From positions 461,579 to 525,578 of the forward strand of contig NZ_JAQSIP010000004.1 of NCBI RefSeq assembly GCF_028649475.1: a DNA stretch of 64,000 nt, in the 5' to 3' direction. Source of the DNA: Curvibacter cyanobacteriorum. Its GTDB lineage: Bacteria > Pseudomonadota > Gammaproteobacteria > Burkholderiales > Burkholderiaceae_C. Shown one piece after another: positions 20,221 through 30,080 of the stretch (its first letter is position 1; every line of letters begins with the position of its first letter). The notes beneath the pieces were generated by a model that was not told the DNA's origin, did not search any database, and worked only from the letters and a program-made list of their open reading frames with translations. The position numbers and the translations under genes were made by a program.

Positions 20221-20775
20221 ATGGCCCTACCGTCCCCCCTCTCCCTTCTCGACCGCCTGTTTGACCAGGTGACCAGCACTGTTCAGCCGCCCGCCTGGGT
20301 GGTGGACGAGGCGCAGCGCCGACTGGTGTTGCTGATCAACCATGTGCTGATGCAAGAACCCGAGGCCATGGCCCGCCTGGCCCGCCAGAAGCAGCGCGTG
20401 GCGAGCGTGCGCTGGCGCCAGTTTTCCTTCAAATTCCTCATCACCCCGGCCGGTCTGCTGGACCTGGCCGAGGCCGCCACCCCGGCCGACCTGAGCCTGT
20501 CGGTGACCGAAACCTCGCCCGTGGCGCTGGCCCAAGGCGCGCTGGCCGGTCAGAAGCCGCCGGTGCACATCGAGGGTGATGTGCAACTGGCCGCCGAGAT
20601 CAACTGGATTGCCGACCACGTGCGTTGGGACCTCGAAGAAGACCTGGCCCGCTGGCTGGGCGACGGCCCGGCCCACACCCTGGTGCAGGGCGTGCAGACG
20701 CTGGTGCGCGGGCTGCGCGACTTCGTGCAGCGCTTCCCGGCCACCTCCATCGTGCGTGACAAGGGCGGCGCATGA
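20221..20775 (+). CDS. ubiJ: Ubiquinone biosynthesis accessory factor UbiJ (SCP2 domain)
   Basis: UbiJ is a lipid-binding SCP2-domain protein that organises the soluble Ubi complex around hydrophobic ubiquinone intermediates. From the ATG at 20221 the protein has 184 residues. An SCP2-like core (about 35-130) is followed by an amphipathic C-terminal helix, [20 protein letters not shown]. An upstream in-frame ATG at 20191 would add ten unrelated residues. Its last codons overlap ubiB (ATGA), so the two are translationally coupled. AATAAT lies seven bases before the start. Confidence 0.88.
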   Translation: MALPSPLSLLDRLFDQVTSTVQPPAWVVDEAQRRLVLLINHVLMQEPEAMARLARQKQRVASVRWRQFSFKFLITPAGLLDLAEAATPADLSLSVTETSPVALAQGALAGQKPPVHIEGDVQLAAEINWIADHVRWDLEEDLARWLGDGPAHTLVQGVQTLVRGLRDFVQRFPATSIVRDKGGA

Positions 20776-22343
20776 GCCGGCTGTTGCGCGGGGCCTACAT
20801 CGTTTGGGTGGTTTTCCGCTTCGGGCTCGATGAGCTGGTGCTCAGCAGCCTGGGCTCACCGCGTTGGCTGCGGCTGGCGCGCATCCTGTCGATCGGCCGT
20901 GACCTTCAGGCCCCCCGCGGCCAGCGCCTGCGCGAGGCGCTCGAGCACCTGGGCCCCATTTTTGTGAAGTTCGGTCAGGTGCTGTCCACCCGGCGCGACC
21001 TGCTGCCCCCCGACATCGCCGACGAACTGGCCCACCTGCAGGACCGGGTGCCGCCGTTTGGCACCGACATCGCCATCGCGACCATCGAGCGCGCCTTCCG
21101 CCGCCCGGTGGACGAGGTGTTTGTGCAGTTCGACCGGCTGCCGGTGGCCAGTGCCTCGATCGCGCAGGTGCACTTTGGGGTGGTCCGCACCGCCAGTGGC
21201 GAGGAGCGCGAGGTCGCCATCAAGGTGCTGCGCCCGGGCATGTTGCCGGTGATCGACAAGGACCTCGCGCTGATGCGCATGATGGCGGGCTGGGTCGAAG
21301 GCCTGAGCGCCGACGGCAAGCGCCTCAAGCCGCGCGAGGTGGTGGCCGAGTTCGACAAGTACCTGCACGACGAGCTGGACCTGGTGCGCGAGGCGTCCAA
21401 CGCCGCCCAACTGCGCCGCAACATGGCGGGCCTGGACCTGGTGTTGATCCCCGAGATCTTCTGGGACTTCTGCCACGCCGAAGTCATGGTGATGGAACGC
21501 ATGAAGGGCGTGCCCATCAACCAGGTCGAGCGCCTGCGCGAAGCCGGTGTCGACATCGCCAAATTGGCGCGCGACGGCGTGACGCTGTTTTTCACCCAGG
21601 TGTTCCGGGACGGCTTCTTCCACGCCGACATGCACCCGGGCAACATCCAGGTCAGCCTCGAGCCCGACACCTTCGGGCGCTACATCTCGCTGGACTTCGG
21701 CATCGTCGGCACCCTGACCGAGTACGACAAGGAGTACCTGGCGCAGAACTTCACCGCCTTCTTCCGGCGCGACTACAAACGCGTGGCCGAGCTGCACATC
21801 GAAAGCGGCTGGGTGCCGCCCGAGACCCGCGTCGATGAGCTGGAGTCGGCCATCCGCGCCGTCTGCGAGCCGTATTTCGATCGCCCGCTGAAAGAGATTT
21901 CGCTGGGCATGGTGTTGATGCGCCTGTTCCAGACCTCGCGCCGCTTCCACGTCGAGATCCAGCCGCAGCTGGTGCTGTTGCAGAAAACCCTGCTCAACAT
22001 CGAAGGCCTGGGCCGCCAGCTCGACCCCGAGCTGGACCTGTGGAGCACGGCCAAACCCTTCCTCGAGAAGTGGATGCTGGACCAGATCGGGCCGCAGCGC
22101 CTGTTCAAGCAGCTGCGCGACGAGTTCCCGCGCTATGCCCAGCTGCTGCCCGAGTTGCCGCGTCTGTTGGCTGAGTACCTGCAAAAGGGCGGTCAGTCGG
22201 GCGTGTCGCGGCGGGAGCTGTCGGTGTTGCTGGCCGAGCAGCGCAAAACCAACCGTTTGCTGCAGTCGCTGGTCTACGGTGGCATGGGATTTGTATTGGG
22301 TCTGCTGGCCCTGCAACTGCTGATCCGGATCCGCCTGTTCTGA
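20772..22343 (+). CDS. ubiB: Ubiquinone biosynthesis ATPase/kinase-like protein UbiB
   Basis: UbiB is an atypical protein-kinase-like (ABC1/ADCK) ATPase needed for ubiquinone synthesis. The 523-residue protein has the KxGQ motif in [16 protein letters not shown], an Ala-rich nucleotide loop region [12 protein letters not shown], the lysine in [20 protein letters not shown] and SLDFGIVG (DFG). Two C-terminal transmembrane helices end in [10 protein letters not shown]. The length is close to E. coli UbiB (546). It overlaps ubiJ by four bases. Confidence 0.96.
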   Translation: MSRLLRGAYIVWVVFRFGLDELVLSSLGSPRWLRLARILSIGRDLQAPRGQRLREALEHLGPIFVKFGQVLSTRRDLLPPDIADELAHLQDRVPPFGTDIAIATIERAFRRPVDEVFVQFDRLPVASASIAQVHFGVVRTASGEEREVAIKVLRPGMLPVIDKDLALMRMMAGWVEGLSADGKRLKPREVVAEFDKYLHDELDLVREASNAAQLRRNMAGLDLVLIPEIFWDFCHAEVMVMERMKGVPINQVERLREAGVDIAKLARDGVTLFFTQVFRDGFFHADMHPGNIQVSLEPDTFGRYISLDFGIVGTLTEYDKEYLAQNFTAFFRRDYKRVAELHIESGWVPPETRVDELESAIRAVCEPYFDRPLKEISLGMVLMRLFQTSRRFHVEIQPQLVLLQKTLLNIEGLGRQLDPELDLWSTAKPFLEKWMLDQIGPQRLFKQLRDEFPRYAQLLPELPRLLAEYLQKGGQSGVSRRELSVLLAEQRKTNRLLQSLVYGGMGFVLGLLALQLLIRIRLF

Positions 22344-22412
22344 GTTGGCCGACCCGCCGCGGCGGGCCGCCGGGATTTCGGGATAATCCGCCCGTCTTTT
22401 CAGGAGTTTTTC

Positions 22413-23867
22413 GTGCTGCTGACCCTGGTCATTGTTTATTTGCTGATCACCATCGTCATTGGCCTGTGGGCGGCCAGGCGGGTCAAGAACACGGCCGACT
22501 TTGCCATCGCCGGTCGGCACCTGCCGATGTTCATGATCGTCACCACCACCTTTGCGACCTGGTTCGGGTCGGAAACGGTGATGGGCATCCCGGCCACCTT
22601 CATCAAGGACGGCCTGGGCGGCGTGGTCGAAGACCCGTTTGGCGCCGGCTTCTGCCTGATCCTGGTGGGCCTGTTTTTCTCGGCCCGCCTCTACAAGATG
22701 TCCCTGCTGACCATCAGCGACTACTACCGCGAGCGCTACGGCCGCCTGGTGGAAATCATCTGCTCGCTGATCATCCTGCTCAGCTACCTGGGCTGGGTGG
22801 CGGCCCAGGTCACCGCTTTGGGGCTGGTGTTCAACGTGCTGTCGGAGGGCGCCATCTCGGCCCCCATGGGCATGCTGATCGGCACCGCGTCCATCCTGGC
22901 CTACACCCTGTTTGGCGGCATGTGGTCGGTGGCGGTGACCGACTTCATCCAGATGATCATCCTGGTCTGTGGCCTCTTGATCCTGGCGGTGTTCGCCGGG
23001 CAGCAGGCGGGCGGAGCGGCCCAGGTGATCGCTTACGCGCAGCAAAAAGACCTGTTCTCGTTCTGGCCGCCGATGCAGACCAAGGAGATCTTGTTCTTCA
23101 TTGGTGCGGCCATCACCATGATGTTGGGCTCGATCCCGCAGCAGGACGTGTTCCAGCGCGTGATGTCGGCCAAGGATGAGAAGGCCGCCACCCGCGGCCC
23201 GGTGATCGGGGGCATTTGCTACATCCTGTTCGCTTTCGTGCCGATGTTCCTGGTCACCAGCGCGCTGATCATCATGCCCGAGACCACCGAGCAGCTGCTC
23301 TCCACGGGCCGCAAGGTGGACAGCCAGATGATCTTGCCCACGCTGGTGCGCACCCAGATGCCGTTTGTGATGCAGGTGCTGTTCTTTGGTGCCCTGCTGT
23401 CGGCCATCAAGAGCACGGCGTCGGCCACCTTGCTGGCGCCGTCGGTCACCTTTGTCGAGAACATCTGGCGCCAGTTCTTCCCGCGCCAAAGCGACCAGGA
23501 GGAGCTGCGCACCATGCGCATCACCGTGTTGGTCTTCAGCGTGTTGGTCTGCACCTACGCCATCCTGTCCAAGGACAAGCCGATCTACGAGATGGTGTCC
23601 GGCGCCTACCAGGTGACCCTGGTGGGGGCCATCGTGCCGCTGACCGCCGGGTTGTACTGGCGCCGTGCCACCACCCAAGGCGCGGTGCTGTCGATCGTGC
23701 TGGGGCTCGCGACCTGGCTGCTGTTCAACCTGACCTCGCTGGGCGAGGACTGGCCGGCCCAGTTGATGGGCTTCCTCGGGGGCATTGCGGGCATGTTGCT
23801 GGGCACCCTGGGGCCGCAGGTGTTGGCCGATCGACGCGCCCCGCACCACGCCTTGCCGGGGCTGTGA
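22413..23867 (+). CDS. Sodium:solute symporter family protein
   Basis: The 484-residue protein begins with GTG at 22413, placed after CAGGAG. It has about 13 hydrophobic helices. IAGRHLPMFMIVTTTFATWF, SETVMGIPATF and SDYYRERYGRLVEIICSL match the SSSF (solute:sodium symporter) fold. Sodium drives uptake of an organic solute across the inner membrane; the substrate is not clear. A GATAATCCG element about 30 bp upstream may be its -10. It is not obviously linked to ubiB or the fmdB-type gene. Confidence 0.88.
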   Translation: MLLTLVIVYLLITIVIGLWAARRVKNTADFAIAGRHLPMFMIVTTTFATWFGSETVMGIPATFIKDGLGGVVEDPFGAGFCLILVGLFFSARLYKMSLLTISDYYRERYGRLVEIICSLIILLSYLGWVAAQVTALGLVFNVLSEGAISAPMGMLIGTASILAYTLFGGMWSVAVTDFIQMIILVCGLLILAVFAGQQAGGAAQVIAYAQQKDLFSFWPPMQTKEILFFIGAAITMMLGSIPQQDVFQRVMSAKDEKAATRGPVIGGICYILFAFVPMFLVTSALIIMPETTEQLLSTGRKVDSQMILPTLVRTQMPFVMQVLFFGALLSAIKSTASATLLAPSVTFVENIWRQFFPRQSDQEELRTMRITVLVFSVLVCTYAILSKDKPIYEMVSGAYQVTLVGAIVPLTAGLYWRRATTQGAVLSIVLGLATWLLFNLTSLGEDWPAQLMGFLGGIAGMLLGTLGPQVLADRRAPHHALPGL

Positions 23868-23933
23868 CCACTTTTCCGCAGGCCCGTGGGGCAGGGCGCA
23901 CCGTGCGTGGGCCTTGTGAACGGGCCGCCCGCC

Positions 23934-23939
23934 TATAAT
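23934..23939 (+). promoter_or_regulatory. Candidate -10 element for the fmdB-aspS cluster
   Basis: A perfect TATAAT lies 37 bp before the start of the FmdB-type gene at 23976. The -35 position at a 17-bp spacing (GCCTTG) is poor. Confidence 0.45.
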
Positions 23940-23975
23940 TGAGGGTTTTGCAACCCCATCCAAGCTCAATCAGCC

Positions 23976-24323
23976 ATGCCAATCTACGCCTACAAATGCG
24001 AGTCCTGCGGGCACAGCAAAGACGTCTTGCAAAAAATCTCGGACGCCCCTTTGACTGACTGCCCCGCTTGCGGTGCTGCCAGCTTTCGCAAGCAAATCAC
24101 CGCTGCCGGTTTCCAGCTCAAAGGATCGGGCTGGTATGTGACCGATTTCCGCGGTGGCAGCGGGGGTGCCACGGCACCCGCCGTGGGCACCGGCGCCGCG
24201 GCCGGCGCCGAGGCCAGCGCGCCGGCTTCGGCCCCCGCGTCTGACAGCGCCAGCAGCGCCTCTGCCGATGCATCGCCCACGGCATCGGCCGGTGGCTGTG
24301 GCGGCGGCTGCGCCTGCCACTGA
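23976..24323 (+). CDS. FmdB-family zinc ribbon protein
   Basis: The 115-residue protein has an N-terminal FmdB/CxxC zinc ribbon, C8-x2-C11 and C29-x2-C32, after MPIYAYKCESCGHSKDVLQK. An Ala/Ser-rich low-complexity tail ends in a Cys/His cluster, C108, C112, C114 and H115. FmdB proteins are proposed transcription or nucleic-acid-binding regulators, but the function of this subgroup is not known. It is first in a conserved set with DUF502 (12-bp gap), aspS and nudB. Confidence 0.88.
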   Translation: MPIYAYKCESCGHSKDVLQKISDAPLTDCPACGAASFRKQITAAGFQLKGSGWYVTDFRGGSGGATAPAVGTGAAAGAEASAPASAPASDSASSASADASPTASAGGCGGGCACH

Positions 24324-24335
24324 AAGAAAGCACCC

Positions 24336-24959
24336 ATGGCTGCCCTGCGTAAATGGCTTTTTGCCGGTCTGCTGGTCATCGTGCCCGTGGCCATCACCAT
24401 CTGGGTGTTGGACTGGATCATCGGGACCCTCGACCAAACCTTGCTGATCCTGCCCGCACAATGGCGGCCGGACCAACTGCTGGGCTTCCACATCCCGGGC
24501 TTCGGCGTCTTGCTGACGCTGTTGATCCTGCTGGTGGTGGGGGCCGTGGCCAGCAACTTCCTGGGCCGCAAGCTGGTCAAGCTGGGCGACGCGATCGTCC
24601 ACCGCATCCCGGTGGTGCGGTCGATCTACTCGAGCGTCAAGCAGGTCTCGGACACCCTGTTCTCCGAAAGCGGCAACGCCTTCCGCAAGGCCGTGCTGAT
24701 CCAGTGGCCGCGCGATGGCGTGTGGACCGTGGCGTTCGTCACCGGTGCCCCGGGCGGTGACGTGGCGACCTACCTCAAGGACGACTACCTCAGCGTCTAT
24801 GTGCCCACCACGCCCAACCCCACCGGGGGCTATTTCGTCATGTTGCGCCGCAGTGATTGCGTCGAACTCGACATGAGTGTGGACGAGGCACTCAAATACA
24901 TTGTTTCTATGGGCGTGGTGGCTCCCCCGAGCCCGGTCGCTCTTTCCGATTCTCATTAA
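24336..24959 (+). CDS. DUF502 membrane protein
   Basis: The 207-residue protein has two N-terminal transmembrane helices ([20 protein letters not shown] and about [20 protein letters not shown]). Family blocks are [20 protein letters not shown] and [20 protein letters not shown]. The family is of unknown role and sits in the inner membrane. It lies between the FmdB-type gene and aspS, with 29 bp before the aspS ATG, an order I know from related bacteria. Confidence 0.92.
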   Translation: MAALRKWLFAGLLVIVPVAITIWVLDWIIGTLDQTLLILPAQWRPDQLLGFHIPGFGVLLTLLILLVVGAVASNFLGRKLVKLGDAIVHRIPVVRSIYSSVKQVSDTLFSESGNAFRKAVLIQWPRDGVWTVAFVTGAPGGDVATYLKDDYLSVYVPTTPNPTGGYFVMLRRSDCVELDMSVDEALKYIVSMGVVAPPSPVALSDSH

Positions 24960-24988
24960 CGCGCCGTTGCGGCGCTGGATGTTCTCTT

Positions 24989-26797
24989 ATGGCTATGCGT
25001 TCACACTATTGCGGTCTCGTGACCGAAGCCCTGCTGGGCCAAACCGTCACCCTGTCGGGCTGGGTCAATCGTCGTCGTGACCACGGTGGTGTGATCTTCA
25101 TCGACCTGCGCGACCGCGAAGGCTATGTGCAGGTGGTGTGCGATCCCGATCGCGCCGAGATGTTCAAGACCGCTGAAGACGTGCGCAACGAGTTCTGCGT
25201 GCAGGTCATCGGTGTGGTGCGTGCGCGCCCGAACGGCACCACCAACGACAAGCTCAAGAGCGGTCAGATCGAAGTGCTGTGCCACGAACTGAAGGTGCTC
25301 AACCCCTCTGTCACGCCGCCCTTCCAGATCGACGAAGAAAACCTCAGCGAAACCACCCGCCTGACGCACCGCGTGCTGGACCTGCGCCGCCCGTACATGC
25401 AGAACAACCTGATGCTGCGCTACCGCGTGGCCATGGAAGTGCGCAAGTTCCTGGACGCCAACGGCTTCATCGACATCGAAACCCCGATGCTGACCAAGTC
25501 GACGCCCGAAGGCGCGCGCGACTACCTGGTGCCCAGCCGCGTGCACGATGGCCAGTTCTTCGCGCTGCCGCAATCGCCCCAGCTGTTCAAGCAGTTGCTG
25601 ATGGTGGCGGGCTTCGACCGCTACTACCAGATCACCAAGTGCTTCCGCGACGAAGACCTGCGCGCCGATCGCCAGCCCGAATTCACGCAGATCGATATCG
25701 AAACTTCCTTCATGGAAGAACAAGACATCCGCGACATGTTCCAGGGCATGATCAAGACCGTGTTCCAGAACACCCTGGGCGTGGACCTGGGCGAGTTCCC
25801 GGTCATGACCTACCAGGACGCGGCCTTCCGCTTCGGTTCGGACAAGCCCGACCTGCGCGTGAAGCTCGAGTTCACCGAGCTGACCGACGTGATGGCCGAC
25901 GTGGACTTCAAGGTCTTCTCGACCCCCGCCACCACCAAGGGTGGCCGCGTGGTGGCCCTGCGCGTGCCGGGCGGTGCCAAGGAAGGTTCGGGCCTGTCGC
26001 GCGGTGAGATCGACAGCTACACCGAATTCGTCAAGATCTACGGCGCCAAAGGCCTGGCCTGGATCAAGGTCAACGACCTGGCCAAGGGCCGCGACGGTCT
26101 GCAAAGCCCGATCGTGAAGAACCTGCACGACAAGGCGATTGCCGAGATCCTGGCCCGCACCGGTGCCCAGGACGGTGACCTGCTGTTCTTCGGTGCCGAC
26201 AAGGAAAAGATCGTCAACGACGCCATCGGTGCGCTGCGCATCAAGATCGGCCACAGCGAGTTCGGCAAGAAGACGGGCCTGTTCGAAGACCGTTGGGCAC
26301 CGCTGTGGGTGGTGGACTTCCCGATGTTCGAATACGACGAAGACGGCCAGCGCTGGAACGCCGTGCACCACCCCTTCACCGCCCCCAAGGACGGTCACGA
26401 GGACTGGATGGTCACCGCGCCCGAGAAGTGCATCTCCAAGGGCTACGACATGGTGCTCAACGGCTGGGAAATGGGGGGCGGTTCGGTCCGTATCCACCGC
26501 GCCGACGTGCAACAAAAGGTCTTCGACGCGCTCAAGATCAGCCCGGAAGAAGCCCAGCAAAAGTTCGGCTTCCTGCTTGACGCACTGCAATATGGCGCGC
26601 CGCCGCACGGTGGCCTGGCCTTCGGTCTGGACCGCATCGTGACGCTGATGACCGGCGCCGAGTCGATCCGCGACGTGATCGCCTTCCCCAAGACGCAACG
26701 GGCCCAGTGCTTGTTGACCCAAGCCCCGAGCCCGGTCGACGAGAAGCAACTGCGCGAACTGCACATCCGCCTGCGCAACCCGGCTGCGGCCGCCTGA
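24989..26797 (+). CDS. aspS: Aspartyl-tRNA synthetase
   Basis: AspRS charges tRNA-Asp. From the ATG at 24989 ([18 protein letters not shown]) it has 602 residues, the bacterial length. An N-terminal OB anticodon-binding domain is followed by the class II core: motif 2 in [20 protein letters not shown] and motif 3 in [13 protein letters not shown]. The bacterial GAD insertion lies about residues 290-420. Whether it also charges tRNA-Asn cannot be decided here. A strong terminator follows at 26844-26878. Confidence 0.97.
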   Translation: MAMRSHYCGLVTEALLGQTVTLSGWVNRRRDHGGVIFIDLRDREGYVQVVCDPDRAEMFKTAEDVRNEFCVQVIGVVRARPNGTTNDKLKSGQIEVLCHELKVLNPSVTPPFQIDEENLSETTRLTHRVLDLRRPYMQNNLMLRYRVAMEVRKFLDANGFIDIETPMLTKSTPEGARDYLVPSRVHDGQFFALPQSPQLFKQLLMVAGFDRYYQITKCFRDEDLRADRQPEFTQIDIETSFMEEQDIRDMFQGMIKTVFQNTLGVDLGEFPVMTYQDAAFRFGSDKPDLRVKLEFTELTDVMADVDFKVFSTPATTKGGRVVALRVPGGAKEGSGLSRGEIDSYTEFVKIYGAKGLAWIKVNDLAKGRDGLQSPIVKNLHDKAIAEILARTGAQDGDLLFFGADKEKIVNDAIGALRIKIGHSEFGKKTGLFEDRWAPLWVVDFPMFEYDEDGQRWNAVHHPFTAPKDGHEDWMVTAPEKCISKGYDMVLNGWEMGGGSVRIHRADVQQKVFDALKISPEEAQQKFGFLLDALQYGAPPHGGLAFGLDRIVTLMTGAESIRDVIAFPKTQRAQCLLTQAPSPVDEKQLRELHIRLRNPAAAA

Positions 26798-26843
26798 GCC
26801 AGGGCTTGAACGCCAGCGCGGGGTGCGTTGGCGGTTCACAATC

Positions 26844-26878
26844 AGCGGTCGTGGGCCCTCAGCCCCGGCCGCTTTTTT
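26844..26878 (+). terminator. Rho-independent terminator after aspS
   Basis: A 12-bp stem, 26844-26856 with 26862-26873, has one bulged T and one G-U pair, a 5-nt loop and a T-run (26873-26878). It ends only 14 bp before the GTG of nudB, so nudB either relies on read-through or has an internal promoter. Confidence 0.75.
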
Positions 26879-26892
26879 CATGGGGGTGGTGT

Positions 26893-27354
26893 GTGTCCAG
26901 TGGGCGTCCGTTCAAGATCCCGGAGTCGGTGCTGGTGGTGATCCACACACCCGACCTGCAGGTGCTGCTGATCCAGCGTGCCGATGCCGATCTGCATTGG
27001 CAGTCGGTCACGGGCAGCAAAGACACCTTGGACGAGCCGTTTGAGCTCACCGCTGCGCGCGAGGTCTGGGAGGAAACCGGCCTGGCGGTGCAGGCGCCAG
27101 GCTGCCAGTTGCGCGACTGGGGCCTCGAAAACGTCTACGACATCTGGCCCCAATGGCGCCACCGCTACGCCCCGGGCGTGGTGCGCAACCGCGAGCGCCT
27201 GTTCGGCCTGACCGTGCCCACCGCCCAGACCGTGCGCTTGAACCCGCGCGAGCATGTGGCGCAGCGCTGGTTGCCTTGGCGGGAGGCGGCCGACCAGTGC
27301 TTTTCACCTTCCAATGCCGAAGCCTGCTTGATGCTGCCGCGCTTTCTGCCCTGA
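26893..27354 (+). CDS. nudB: Dihydroneopterin triphosphate diphosphatase (Nudix)
   Basis: NudB removes pyrophosphate from dihydroneopterin triphosphate in folate synthesis, the step after FolE. From a GTG at 26893 (VSSGRPFKIPESVLVVIHTP) the protein has 153 residues, close to the family. The Nudix box runs GSKDTLDEPFELTAAREVWE then ETGL, with the extended spacing typical of this group; WQSVTGS precedes it. The upstream in-frame ATG at 26707 lies inside aspS and is unlikely. The folE gene for the preceding step is about 4.2 kb away in the same direction. Confidence 0.88.
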   Translation: MSSGRPFKIPESVLVVIHTPDLQVLLIQRADADLHWQSVTGSKDTLDEPFELTAAREVWEETGLAVQAPGCQLRDWGLENVYDIWPQWRHRYAPGVVRNRERLFGLTVPTAQTVRLNPREHVAQRWLPWREAADQCFSPSNAEACLMLPRFLP

Positions 27355-27431
27355 CACCACGGCCCGGGCGTTGTCAGCCTGGGCGGTGCCGACCTGGGTC
27401 TGTGGGGGCGGTCTGAATGCAGGCCGTGCCG

Positions 27432-29201
27432 CTAGCCCTTGCCCGTCTGTTGGGGGCGCAGGCGCAGCGCTGCGGCGGGGTCTTTGTCGACCGGGGGCGG
27501 CGGTGCAGCACGCTCCTTGAGTGCGTTCTGTGCCATCTCCTGGGCCCGCGCCTGGGCCGCAGCCCGGTTGCGCAGGCGCAACGTCATGCCGCCGGGCTGG
27601 CGCTCGCTGTCCTGACCCAGCACGGCCCGCGCCGGCGCGCTGCCGCAGCGCTCCCGCAGCTGGTCGATGCTGCTTTGCAGGGCGGCGGGTTCGTGGATGC
27701 GTGCCTGGTGACGCAGCAGCACCTGCTGCGACATGTCGAGCAGCTTCACATTGAGGGTGTCCGCGCTGTGCTGCAGCAGGCTGCGCACCGCCGAGGTCGG
27801 GTCGCCGGACAGGCTCAGCGCCATGGCGCGCTCGGCCATGCCGTTGATCTGTTGCAGGCATTCGCGCACGCTCTCGGCGTAGGGCGGGTGCCAGTGGCAG
27901 GCGTTGGCCATCAGCTCACTGAGCCCCCGGGTGTTGGCATAGCGCATGCCCAGCTGGCGCACCCAGGTGGCGCCTTCGGCCAGGTCGATGGAGGTGTGGG
28001 CCAACACCGCCAGCAGACCGGCCAGGTTGCTGGCGGCTTCAAAGTCAAAGTCGCTTTGCTGGGTTTCTGGGGCCATCGCCCGCACCAGCTCGACCACCTT
28101 GGCAAATTGCCGCAGCTGGATCTGCTGCAGCGTCAGCACCACGCGGGCAAAGCGCTGCAGGCGCGCGCTGTCGCCCTGGCGCTCCAGCACGCGGGCCAGG
28201 TCGGCCAGGCAGCGGTCCACGCCTTTGCGGTCGGTGTCGGCAAAGTAGGCAAAGGCCAGCAGCACGATCGATTGGTGGTCGAACAGCTTGGAGTCCAGGC
28301 CAATGATGGTGGCGCGCGACAGGGCCTTGGTCGCGGCCTCGCGCTCGCCCATGTAGAAGGCCATCATGCCGAACTTCTGCAACCGGCCCACCGAGTCGGG
28401 TGTCAGGCCACTGGCGTGGCGGTAGGTCTCCATGGCCTCGGCAAAGTTGCCGACTTCGACTTGCGCGCGGCCCAGCACATCGTAGGCATCGGCGTAGCTG
28501 GCATCGGCCCCAATCAGGCCTTGCAGTGTGGTGATGGCCCGTGTGGCCTGGCCCGACTCGACCTGCGCCCGCGCCACGCCCAGCTTGGCCCAGGGCAGGG
28601 CCCGGGCCGCGATCACCGCCTCGAACAAGGTGCGGGCTTCGTCGTGCCGCCCCAGGCGCAACAGCAGCTCGGCGCCCATGCGCGCCGCATAGAGCCAATA
28701 GGGTTGCTGGGTTTCAAAGCGTTGCAGGCACAGGCTGGCCGCCTGCTCGAAGTTCTGGGCCTCGATGGCGTCGAAGATGGGCGCCAGGTGCACCTTGCGC
28801 AAACGCGCCAGGCTGAGGCGGTCAAACAGGGCCACCGGCGTGAAGGGCTTGAGCAGGTAGCCGTCGAGCGCGGATTCGGCCGCCTCGGCCACCGAGGCGT
28901 ACGAGGCCTCGGCCGTCACCATGAAAAAGATGGTCGAGAACGGCAGCAGGTGGGCGCGCCGCAGGTCGTCGAGCAGGGTCTGGCCGGACTCGTTGGTCTC
29001 GTCAAAAAATTGCTCGCACAACACGAAATCGTATGCAGTGTGTTCGAGGCGGTTGCGTGCGTCACGCACGCGGCTGCATTGCACCACTTTGCCCACGCCA
29101 TAGTCGCGCAACTGGCCTGCCAGGATGCTGCGCGAGGTGGCGTTGCCGTCGATCACCAGGGCCAGGCAGTCGGCGACATCTCGGGGTGGGGCTGTGGCCA
29201 T
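27432..29201 (-). CDS. Pseudo-receiver domain protein with TPR-type repeats
   Basis: The 589-residue protein opens with a CheY-like receiver (about 10-130), then alpha-helical TPR-like repeats to the end, for example AYDVLGRAQVEVGNFAEAME. In the receiver the switch Thr (MVTAEA, T96) and Lys (LLKPF, K118) are kept. The phospho-acceptor Asp is replaced by Glu (E63 in YDFVLCEQFF), and one of the two acidic metal ligands is Gly (IDGN). Phosphorylation as in CheY is therefore not expected. It probably acts as a constitutive or ligand-gated protein-binding scaffold. No histidine kinase is nearby. It lies on the opposite strand between nudB and ybhP. Confidence 0.8.
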   Translation of the reverse strand: MATAPPRDVADCLALVIDGNATSRSILAGQLRDYGVGKVVQCSRVRDARNRLEHTAYDFVLCEQFFDETNESGQTLLDDLRRAHLLPFSTIFFMVTAEASYASVAEAAESALDGYLLKPFTPVALFDRLSLARLRKVHLAPIFDAIEAQNFEQAASLCLQRFETQQPYWLYAARMGAELLLRLGRHDEARTLFEAVIAARALPWAKLGVARAQVESGQATRAITTLQGLIGADASYADAYDVLGRAQVEVGNFAEAMETYRHASGLTPDSVGRLQKFGMMAFYMGEREAATKALSRATIIGLDSKLFDHQSIVLLAFAYFADTDRKGVDRCLADLARVLERQGDSARLQRFARVVLTLQQIQLRQFAKVVELVRAMAPETQQSDFDFEAASNLAGLLAVLAHTSIDLAEGATWVRQLGMRYANTRGLSELMANACHWHPPYAESVRECLQQINGMAERAMALSLSGDPTSAVRSLLQHSADTLNVKLLDMSQQVLLRHQARIHEPAALQSSIDQLRERCGSAPARAVLGQDSERQPGGMTLRLRNRAAAQARAQEMAQNALKERAAPPPPVDKDPAAALRLRPQQTGKG

Positions 29202-29341
29202 CAGAATGTCAGCACAGGCTGATCGGCAAGGGTTTCGGAGACCTCCAGTTTAGAGCCTGCTGCAGCCTTTTGATACCGATTCTTGACCTGGGCGCAGCAG
29301 GGTTCACCCACCCTGCCAGGTGCATGGGACACAATGGTCGG

Positions 29342-30079
29342 ATGGATAAAAACGGTGTTTTTCGCGTCGCCACCTGGAACATTCACAAAGGGGTGCGGGG
29401 GGTGGGGCCGACCCGGCGTCTGGAGATCCTGGACATCGGCCATGGGGTCGAACAGCTCGATGCCGACGTGATTTGCCTGCAGGAGGTGCGCAAGCTGCAC
29501 CGCCGCGAGGAGCTGCATTTCACGCGCTGGCCCGCCATGCCCCAGGCCGACTTTCTGGCCCCAGAGGGCTACGAGGCGGTGTACCGCACCAACGCCTACA
29601 CCAAGCACGGCGAGCACGGCAACGCCTTGCTGTCGCGCTGGCCGGTGCTGACGCACCAACACGAGGACATGTCCGATCACCGCTTCGAGCAGCGTGGCCT
29701 GCTGCATGTCGAGATCGCGGTCAACGGCCACCCGGTGCATGTCATCGTGGTGCACCTGGGCCTGATCCCCGGCAGCCGGGTGCGCCAGACCGAGCAGTTG
29801 CGGCGCTACATCGCGCGCGAGGTCAACCCGGGCCTGCCGCTCGTGGTGGCGGGCGATTTCAACGACTGGGGCGACACGCTGCGCCGCGCCTTGCGCCATG
29901 ACGGCTTGCTTGAGCTGGAGTCGGCCCGGCACCCCACCTTCCCGTCACGCCTGCCGCTGGTGCAACTGGACCACATTTACGCGCGCGGTCTGACGGCGGT
30001 GAGCGCGCAGGTGCCGCGCGGCCGGGCCTGGGCGCGCATGTCCGACCACCTGCCGCTGTTGACCGAGTTCAGGCTCTGA
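29342..30079 (+). CDS. ybhP: Endonuclease/exonuclease/phosphatase family protein (YbhP-like)
   Basis: The 245-residue protein has the EEP fold motifs ATWNIHKG, ICLQEVRK (catalytic Glu), GDFNDW and the terminal SDHLPL. It most resembles E. coli YbhP (253 residues), which is also encoded just upstream of clsB. The true substrate is not established; a phospholipid or phosphodiester is plausible from context. I chose the ATG at 29342; an in-frame ATG at 29324 would add six residues. One base separates its stop from the clsB start. Confidence 0.87.
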   Translation: MDKNGVFRVATWNIHKGVRGVGPTRRLEILDIGHGVEQLDADVICLQEVRKLHRREELHFTRWPAMPQADFLAPEGYEAVYRTNAYTKHGEHGNALLSRWPVLTHQHEDMSDHRFEQRGLLHVEIAVNGHPVHVIVVHLGLIPGSRVRQTEQLRRYIAREVNPGLPLVVAGDFNDWGDTLRRALRHDGLLELESARHPTFPSRLPLVQLDHIYARGLTAVSAQVPRGRAWARMSDHLPLLTEFRL

Positions 30080-30080
30080 G

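Noticed and set aside
20856..23969. A 1037-codon open frame on the minus strand
   Set aside because: It is antisense to ubiB and the symporter gene. The translated sequence is His/Gln/Asp-rich with no domain.
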